64,000 nucleotides of DNA from Culex pipiens pallens (taxonomy: Eukaryota > Arthropoda > Insecta > Diptera > Culicidae): NCBI RefSeq assembly GCF_016801865.2, contig NC_068939.1:1488001-1552000 (forward strand), written 5' to 3'. Made by a program: the position numbers and the translations under genes. Below, one piece after another: positions 57,183 to 64,000 of this stretch; within the stretch, counting starts at the first letter, position 1, and each line of letters starts with the position of its first letter. Below the pieces are notes generated by a model. It was not told the origin of the DNA. It did not search any database and was given only the letters and a program-made list of their open reading frames with translations.

Positions 57183-57370
57183 CCTCCTCTTCTTCCTCCT
57201 CGTCTTCCTCGTCCTCCTCTCCCGCGGGCCGGGTTGACACACAGGTGGGTCTCGTCCCCACCCACTTCTTGCCGCTGCAAAACAATCGATCCGTTTCCGC
57301 CGGCTGCAGCTCGTAGTAGTCGTCACACTCGTAGAACGCCACCAGGAACACCTGGTCGTCCTTTCTTCGT
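57183..57370 (-). CDS. EGF-gene exon 2: second half of CCP module 1 and acidic tract
   Basis: This 188-bp exon completes the Sushi module begun in exon 1: RKDDQVFLVAFYECDDYYEL, then DRLFCSGKKWVGTRPTCV, with the conserved Trp and last cysteines. An acidic tail follows (EEDEEDEEEEEE). The intron before it is only 81 bp and splits the CCP module in phase 2. The donor GTGAGT at 57,181-57,182 leaves phase 1, matching exon 3. Acceptor GGCCAACAG. Confidence 0.82.
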
Positions 57371-57451
57371 CTGTTGGCCCAAGGGGGGGAAAAGAAAGCA
57401 AACAATTGTCAACAAACAATTTCTCAAGTCAGCATTCACGTGCGTGCGTAC

Positions 57452-57635
57452 CTGTTGTACTTGACAACGTAGCCGTTGTCTATCTCGGGTGCATGAATCA
57501 GACCCTGAGCCATGCAGGACAGGTCCAGCTGGGCGGCCAGTTCACTGCTCACGTCGGTCTCCTCCTGGATGTTTTGAGCTCGGCCATTCTTGCGCTTCTT
57601 TTGTGGTGATGTCCCACCACCGTCATCGGAAGAGT
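57452..57635 (-). CDS. EGF-gene exon 1 as seen: basic/acidic linker and first half of CCP module 1
   Basis: The 184-bp exon starts in phase 1 (acceptor TCCCAACAG). It encodes SSDDGGGTSPQKKRKNGRAQ, an acidic stretch, then LDLSCMAQGLIHAPEIDNGY, the opening of a CCP module that finishes in exon 2. The basic PQKKRKNGR stretch could be a proprotein-convertase-like or matrix-binding segment, but this is speculative. There is no start codon or signal peptide in frame, so upstream exon(s) exist outside the window or were missed. Donor GTACGC. Confidence 0.78.
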
Positions 57636-58806
57636 CTGTTGGGAAAATAAATAGCTTAGTTAATGAAGGTCAAAAAAATGAACGTAATGCCACCATTACC
57701 AAGAAATAGAGTGTTCTTTTATCTAAAATTACTACAGTTAAAGTACGGCACGGGATGCAGTCAAGATTTTTTTGTACCAGAAGTGCCGGTTCTGGATTGT
57801 TAGTCAAGTGCGCGGCCCGGTTGATCCACACAAGTAGGGAAAGAAATGGGAATTCCTTGGCCAAAATAATAAGATCCGAATTTTTTGTATGGCGGTTCGA
57901 GTGCTCCTATCCGAAATAGGGTGGTTCAAAAAATTACGTTTTTTGTCGATTTTCGCTAAACCCAAATTTTTCAAAAAAAAAAAACATATGCCCGGAACGG
58001 CTCAACCGACTTAATAGCGTCATAATTCAAAAGAAGGCTTTGGTCCGAAAAAACAAGCTGAATTTTTGAAGGTCTCGGGGCCAAAGGGCTCATATCTGAA
58101 CAAATTTTTCCCTGATTCTTTGTAATGTTTTACATAACAAATCAAAAGATTGAAATTCTAAGTGATGAAGAATCCTGAAAATCTTCGTTAAGTTCAGCTT
58201 TGGGTCGATAAAGTAAAGTAAGTAAATTAGGGTGCTCCAATAAAAAAAAAAAACAAATTATCGCATTTTTATTTTGGCCAAGGCACTCCCATGCCAAGTT
58301 TGTGCCAAATCGGAGCACTTTTGATTTGGATACTTCCTGTTTAACGAGAAATCGCTGAATAAAGTGTTTGGTACACTTTAGTTTTTATTATGTATGTTTT
58401 GATCTCTCACGTTTGCGATCGAATTTTAAACAAAAAATGTAAAAAATATTTTTCAAAGTTGTTGTCTTTCGGCTCTGGGTCTGGACTCAAAACTTTAGAC
58501 TCTGACGATTCAAGGCGAGGGGAGAGAAAGTTTAAAAAAACATAAAAAATGGAAAAACAGGCCATATTTTCTACATTTGAATGAAAAAGGTGTTTTAAAA
58601 TACAGTATCCACTAGTTCAGATGTTTTGCAATCATCAGTTTTGAAAAAATGTAAAATTTGACGAAAACAAAATTTTTAGCAAGAAAAAACCAAACATGCT
58701 AAAAATGATATTAAACGCATGGGTTGTATTTGAAATTGATTTCGACTGATTGCTCTTAAATTTCCGTATTTTTTTTTTTTTTTTTTTTTTGTAAGAGCAT
58801 GTCCCC

Positions 58807-59209
58807 TAGGGTGACAAGAAAAATTGAAAATTTCGGAAAATCGCAAGAGATACCCCCTGGATCAATTCTTCAGGCAAAAACAAGTAACTGTGCCAATTTT
58901 GAGCCAAATCGATTAAGGCGATCAACTCGGATCGTCTTGCACTTTTCTACAAAGTTGTAGGTAATTAAATTTCCTACAAGAATCTCACACTTGGACAGTT
59001 TTGGGCGAGACCTGCGCCACCTAGCAGAAAATTACTGAAACGATGTTTTTCCCCATACATTTTCGTGATTTTCCCCATGTAAACTTCAACGATGAAAAGC
59101 GACCCCTTAGCCTTAACCGATTTGGCTCAAAATTGGCACAGATACTTATTTTTGCATTAGGAATCGAGTCAGAGGGTATCTCAGATGTCGATTTTTTATT
59201 GTCACCCTA
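58807..59209. mobile_element. hAT-like foldback MITE
   Basis: Inverted ends TAGGGTGACAA and TTGTCACCCTA are flanked by perfect 8-bp repeats ATGTCCCC (58,799-58,806 and 59,210-59,217). Inner arms also pair: AATTTTGAGCCAAATCG with CGATTTGGCTCAAAATT. The 403-bp element has no coding capacity. The 8-bp duplication and TAGGG-type tips point to hAT. Confidence 0.78.
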
Positions 59210-59228
59210 ATGTCCCCTCATTTTTTGA

Positions 59229-59320
59229 GCCTAACCCACCAACATCACAACCCACCAACATCACAAAAATTAACCCACCAACATCACAAAAACTATAACC
59301 CACCAACATCACAAAAATTA
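59229..59320 (+). repeat. Small minisatellite, four AACCCACCAACATCACAA units
   Basis: Four copies of AACCCACCAACATCACAA with variable spacers (none, AATT-like, ACTAT) immediately to the right of the hAT-like MITE. Confidence 0.85.
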
Positions 59321-61107
59321 AATATAAGCCGAAAACGAATACCTTGTAGAAAAAATAGTATCAGTTCAATGAAGGTTTATTTTTTTTTATTTCAAATTAA
59401 CAACAAGCTACCAATAATATCACATCGATATATTATGAAGCTGATCATCTATGATTAATGTTTTTTTTTTTAAATCATGGTTTAGATAGAAAAAAATCAG
59501 AAGTATTTGACCTTTGCTAATATTTTTCAATGATTATGTTTACGATTTTGGGAACTCTTTTTTCTCCGTGTAACATCAAACAATTGTTTAACGTTGGGTG
59601 GAGATAATCAAATGTTGCAGAATAGATGATGCTAAGAAATAAAGTTAAAAATTCATTTCATGTTCTGAACAAAATATCAAAGCAGGAGTTATTTTTGATA
59701 GAAATTAAAAGCTTTTCAAAGCAGAGCGAACGGACCCAAATTCCTGAAAGTTTTAATTTATTTTGTCGTCACTAGCGCCAACTCCAAGGTACGTTGCTTT
59801 GCACAGAAAATGACATTTATATGTCTAAAAAGTTCAACTACTTTAAATTACCCGAAACTGTATCGACGTTACAAGCGTAATTGACCGTATCATCAAACCA
59901 GAAAGTTCCACTTCAGCGAAAATTAAACACTAAACTGGCACCGACCCCCATATTCTGTCCAAAAAAACCGGCTCCGTCAATCAGTTTGACATGTGAACAG
60001 GCGCGCCCGCGCGCGTGCACCCAGGATAATTGGCCGCCCCACACACTCTGAGCTGTGATCCTGGAATTTCCAACGAACGGCTCTTTTGACCCAATCTGCA
60101 ACATTTTCGCATAATGAAACGCGGTTCGCTGCAGTTTTCCGGCCAGATTCGAAACCACTGACTGATGAGGACAGGTTAGGGTGGCACCCAGTCGGCTCAT
60201 CCCGTGTTGTACCGATTATAGCGATACACAAACAGAAAACGTGCTAATCCACTTTGTGCACCGCTTAATCACATGAGAATTTTCGGATCTGCCGGCTGTT
60301 AATTAGATTGCCTCTTATGTTCTGAGGAGGATGGACACGGGGAGCGGGGAGGAGAGGGGGTTGAACCAAAGCTCGACAAAACAGCCATCCTGGCACACGT
60401 CACACAAAACTACTGCCGGTTCAGATCGGATCAGAGTCGGTGCACACCGTCGTCGTCGCCGTCATCAGCGGAAATGCAGACAAATCGTTTTCACCAGAGG
60501 ATGGTGTCGTGACTTGAGCGGTATTCACTCCAAATTTTCGGAAAATCTTCCGTTTCGGATAAGAAACACAAACGCGTCTTTTCTGGCCAAAGCAAAACAC
60601 ACGACTGATTTATTTCTTGTTTGCTCACACATACATCTTCAACTTCTCTCTCGGCTGACCTGATCTCTCTTATTTCGCTAACTCTCTCTCTCTCTCACTC
60701 TTCTCTACCACACTCATTCACTACATCCTCGTTCTTCCCTACTCTTATTTTTGTCTTTGTGTCTTTTTTCACTACTGATTTTATTTTGGATTCATATCTT
60801 ATTAATTAATAATAATCACAAATTCAACTGCAACCTAATGCTCAGCATGGTGTTCGTTGGTATTCTGGAAACACTGCTCATCCCAAGATTCAGTATTGGC
60901 AGATCCTTCTCCGGTATCCTTGATCGAGGTTCATGCAAGTCAAAACCCTAACGTCCATATGGTTTCCTGCAAATAAAAAAATAAAAAACGAAATACTCCA
61001 AAGCGCTCGTGTTATAAATTAATTGAATAATACACAAGAAATTATAACCTACAATCTTCCCAGAAAATGGGTTTGAGAAACAAAAATACTTTACCAATTA
61101 GTCCATT

Positions 61108-64000
61108 AATCGATATCACTATTATTATCCTTTTTTTTTGTTTACATTTTCCTTGAAATCCAATCATAAGCTCAAATTTTAAGTCTTGTAGGCTACGAGC
61201 CTATCGTTTCCCAAATCTTCACCTCAAAAAGATTGAAAGTCTAAGTCTTTCAAAAACAAACGATATATTTTTTTTTGCATCTTCCCTGAAATCCAATCAT
61301 GAGCTCAAATTTAAGTCGTATAGGTTACGGGCCTATCGTTTCTCAAATCATCACCTCAAAAAGATTGAATGTCTAAAATTCTTCACCAACTTCCAAAAAC
61401 AAACGATATTTATTTTTTTGCATCTTCCCTGAAATTCAATCATGAGCTCAAATTTAAGTCTTGTAGGTTACGAGCCTATCGTTTCTCAAATCGTCACCTC
61501 AAAAGATTGAAAGTCTAAAATTCTTTACCAACTTCAAAAACAAACGATATTTTTGTTTTTTCATCTTCCCTGAAATCCAATCATGAGCTCAAATTTAAGT
61601 CGTGTAGGTTACGAGCCTATCGTTTCTCAAATCATCACCTCAAAAGATTGAAAGTCTAAAATTCTTCACCAACTTTCAAAAACAAACGATATTTTTTTTT
61701 TTTGCATCTTCCCTGAAATCCAATCATGAGCTCCAATTTAAGTCGTGTAGGTTACGAGCCTATCGTTTCTCAAATCATCACCTCAAAAAGATTGAAAGTC
61801 TAAGTCTTTCAAAAACAAACGATATATTTTTTTTTTGCATCTTCCCTGAAATCCAATCATGAGCTCAAATTTAAGTCGTGTAGGTTACGGGCCTATCGTT
61901 TCTCAAATCATCACCTCAAAAAGATTGAAAGTCTAAAATTCTTCACCAACTTCAAAAACAAACGATATTTTTTTGCATCTTCCCTGAAATCCAATCATGA
62001 GCTCCAATTTAAGTCGTGTAGGTTACGAGCCTATCGTTTCTCAAATCATCACCTCAAAAAGATTGAATGTCTAAAATTCTTCACCAACTTCCAAAAACAA
62101 ACGATATTTTTTTTTTTTGCATCTTCCCTGAAATTCAATCATGAGCTCAAATTTAAGTCTTGTAGGTTACGAGCCTATCGTTTCTCAAATCATCACCTCA
62201 AAAGATTGAAAGTCTAAAATTCTTCACCAACTTTCAAAAACAAACGATATTTTTTTTTTTTTTTTGCATCTTCCCTGAAATCCAATCATGAGCTCCAATT
62301 TAAGTCGTGTAGGTTACGAGCCTATCGTTTCTCAAATCATCACCTCAAAAAGATTGAATGTCTAAAATTCTTCACCAACTTCCAAAAACAAACGATATTT
62401 TTTTTTTTGCATCTTCCCTGAAATTCAATCATGAGCTCAAATTTAAGTCTTGTAGGTTACGAGCCTATCGTTTCTCAAATCGTCACCTCAAAAGATTGAA
62501 AGTCTAAAATTCTTTACCAACTTCAAAAACAAACGATATTTTTGTTTTTTCATCTTCCCTGAAATCCAATCATGAGCTCAAATTTAAGTCGTGTAGGTTA
62601 CGAGCCTATCGTTTCTCAAATCGTCACCTCAAAAAGATTGAAAGTCTAAAATTCTTTACCAACTTCAAAAACAAACGATTTTTTTTTTTTTGCATCTTCC
62701 CTGAAATCCAATCATGAGCTCTAATTTAAGTCGTGTAGGTTACGAGCCTATCGTTTCTCAAATCATCACCTCAAAAAGATTGAAAGTCTAAGTCTTTCAA
62801 AAACAAACGATATATTTTTTTTTTGCATCTTCCCTGAAATCCAATCATGAGCTCAAATTTAAGTCTTGTAGGTTACGAGCCTATCGTTTCTCAAATCGTC
62901 ACCTCAAAAGATTGAAAGTCTAAAATTCTTTACCAACTTCAAAAACAAACGATATTTTTGTTTTGCATCTTCCCTGAAATCCAATCATGAGCTCCAATTT
63001 AAGTCATGTAGGTTACGAGCCTATCGTTTCTCAAATCATCACCTCAAAAAGATTGAATGTCTAAAATTCTTCACCAACTTCCAAAAACAAACGATATTTT
63101 TTTTTGCATCTTCCCTGAAATTCAATCATGAGCTCAAATTTAAGTCTTGTAGGTTACGAGCCTATCGTTTCTCAAATCATCACCTCAAAAGATTGAAAGT
63201 CTAAAATTCTTCACCAACTTTCAAAAACAAACGATATTTTTTTTGCATCTTCCCTGAAATCCAATCATGAGCTCCAATTTAAGTCGTGTAGGTTACGAGC
63301 CTATCGTTTCTCAAATCATCACCTCAAAAAGATTGAATGTCTAAAATTCTTCACCAACTTCCAAAAACAAACGATATTTTTTTTTTTGCATCTTCCCTGA
63401 AATTCAATCATGAGCTCAAATTTAAGTCTTGTAGGTTACGAGCCTATCGTTTCTCAAATCGTCACCTCAAAAGATTGAAAGTCTAAAATTCTTTACCAAC
63501 TTCAAAAACAAACGATATTTTTGTTTTTTCATCTTCCCTGAAATCCAATCATGAGCTCAAATTTAAGTCGTGTAGGTTACGAGCCTATCGTTTCTCAAAT
63601 CGTCACCTCAAAAAGATTGAAAGTCTAAAATTCTTTACCAACTTCAAAAACAAACGATTTTTTTTTTTTGCATCTTCCCTGAAATTCAATCATGAGCTCA
63701 AATTTAAGTCGTGTAGGTTACGAGCCTATCGTTTCTCAAATCATCACCTCAAAAAGATTGAAAGTCTAAAATTCTTCACCAACTTTCAAAAACAAACGAT
63801 ATTTTTTTTGCATCTTCCCTGAAATTCAATCATGAGCTCAAATTTAAGTCTTGTAGGTTACGAGCCTATCGTTTCTCAAATCATCACCTCAAAAGATTGA
63901 AAGTCTAAAATTCTTTACCAACTTCAAAAACAAACGATATTTTTGTTTTTTCATCTTCCCTGAAATCCAATCATGAGCTCAAATTTAAGTCGTGTAGGTT
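61108..64000. repeat. AT-rich satellite, about 21 units of 125-145 bp, continuing past the window
   Basis: Each unit contains CATCTTCCCTGAAATCCAAT, CATGAGCTC, GTAGGTTACGAGCCTATCGT and CAAAAACAAACGATAT, then a T run of varying length. The first unit (near 61,150) is the most diverged. A short form lacks AAATTCTTCACCAACT (units near 61,150, 61,705 and 62,693). The array runs to the right edge, so its full size is unknown. There are no spacers of unique sequence between units. Confidence 0.93.

Larger units (their letters stand above)
5205..57635 (-). other. Gene span: large EGF/CCP/HYR extracellular matrix protein (11 exons seen, 5' incomplete)
   Basis: Exons on the minus strand, 5' to 3': 57,635-57,452; 57,370-57,183; 50,976-50,380; 31,439-31,314; 19,819-19,565; 15,128-14,454; 9,819-6,832; 6,773-6,309; 6,245-6,003; 5,944-5,817; 5,747-5,205. 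All have GT donors and AG acceptors and join without a frame break, giving about 2,130 residues. Most junctions in the EGF, CCP and HYR part are phase 1, the symmetrical class typical of shuffled extracellular modules. The first seen exon begins in phase 1, so at least one upstream exon, with start codon and probably signal peptide, is missing. Three long introns (6.2, 18.9 and 11.5 kb) and two of about 4.5 kb precede four introns of 58-69 bp. The product should be secreted and bind calcium through cbEGF modules. The layout resembles fibrillin-like proteins and, from memory, Drosophila frac; orthology is not tested. Confidence 0.82.
57636..61107. other. Upstream intron or 5' region of the EGF gene
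   Basis: Contains a hAT-like element, a small minisatellite and a T run of about 22 (58,769-58,790). A CT-rich stretch at 60,660-60,720 and moderately GC-rich sequence at 59,930-60,600 could be regulatory. No first exon was identified. Confidence 0.4.

Noticed and set aside
60840..60976. Possible upstream exon (acceptor TTTATTTGCAG ending near 60,977 on the minus strand)
   Set aside because: A strong acceptor-like site, but only short frames follow and no good donor or signal peptide is present.
61108..64000. Possible CRISPR-like array of regular repeats
   Set aside because: Units are contiguous without unique spacers, and the genome is clearly eukaryotic; it is a satellite.

Overview
The window is eukaryotic, AT-rich and dense in introns and repeats. 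It fits a culicine mosquito: Jockey-type LINEs, tRNA-headed SINEs of a kind common in Culex, and many small foldback elements. Culex is more likely than Aedes, but this rests on recalled repeat families and was not searched.

The backbone is one large gene on the minus strand. Eleven coding exons run from 57,635 down to 5,205 and join in consistent reading phase; the 5' end, including any signal peptide, was not found. The product is a modular extracellular-matrix-type protein. In order it has a CCP/Sushi module, acidic and Thr-rich linkers, about 27 EGF-like modules (22 in one uninterrupted 2,988-bp exon), two more CCP modules, two HYR modules and a low-complexity C-terminus. The layout resembles fibrillin-like insect proteins such as Drosophila frac, from memory only. 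One EGF module carries about 184 acidic residues between its fourth and fifth cysteines.

The introns hold almost everything else. The 18.9-kb intron (31,440-50,379) contains an intronless gene on the opposite strand, a CFAP45-type ciliary microtubule inner protein (38,920-40,491). It also contains a full-length Jockey-like LINE with target duplications (42,271-46,760). A second LINE lies downstream of the big gene (1 to about 3,640, minus strand, cut by the window edge).

Several elements can be delimited by target duplications: a 2.1-kb near-palindrome with 5-bp duplications and V(D)J-RSS-like ends (15,576-17,654, Transib-like), two hAT-like non-autonomous elements with 8-bp duplications (28,847-29,674 and 58,807-59,209), a probable solo LTR with a 4-bp duplication (27,426-28,714), and a 551-bp SINE-like insertion with 24-bp duplications (37,432-37,982). 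Two tandem arrays stand out: a 164-bp minisatellite inside an inverted-repeat-bounded element (24.7-26.6 kb), and an AT-rich satellite of roughly 140 bp with higher-order structure from about 61.1 kb to the right edge.

The best candidate for something undescribed is the Transib-like palindrome. Both tips read CACAGTG, then a 23-bp spacer, then ACAAAATTG, the layout of a 23-RSS.
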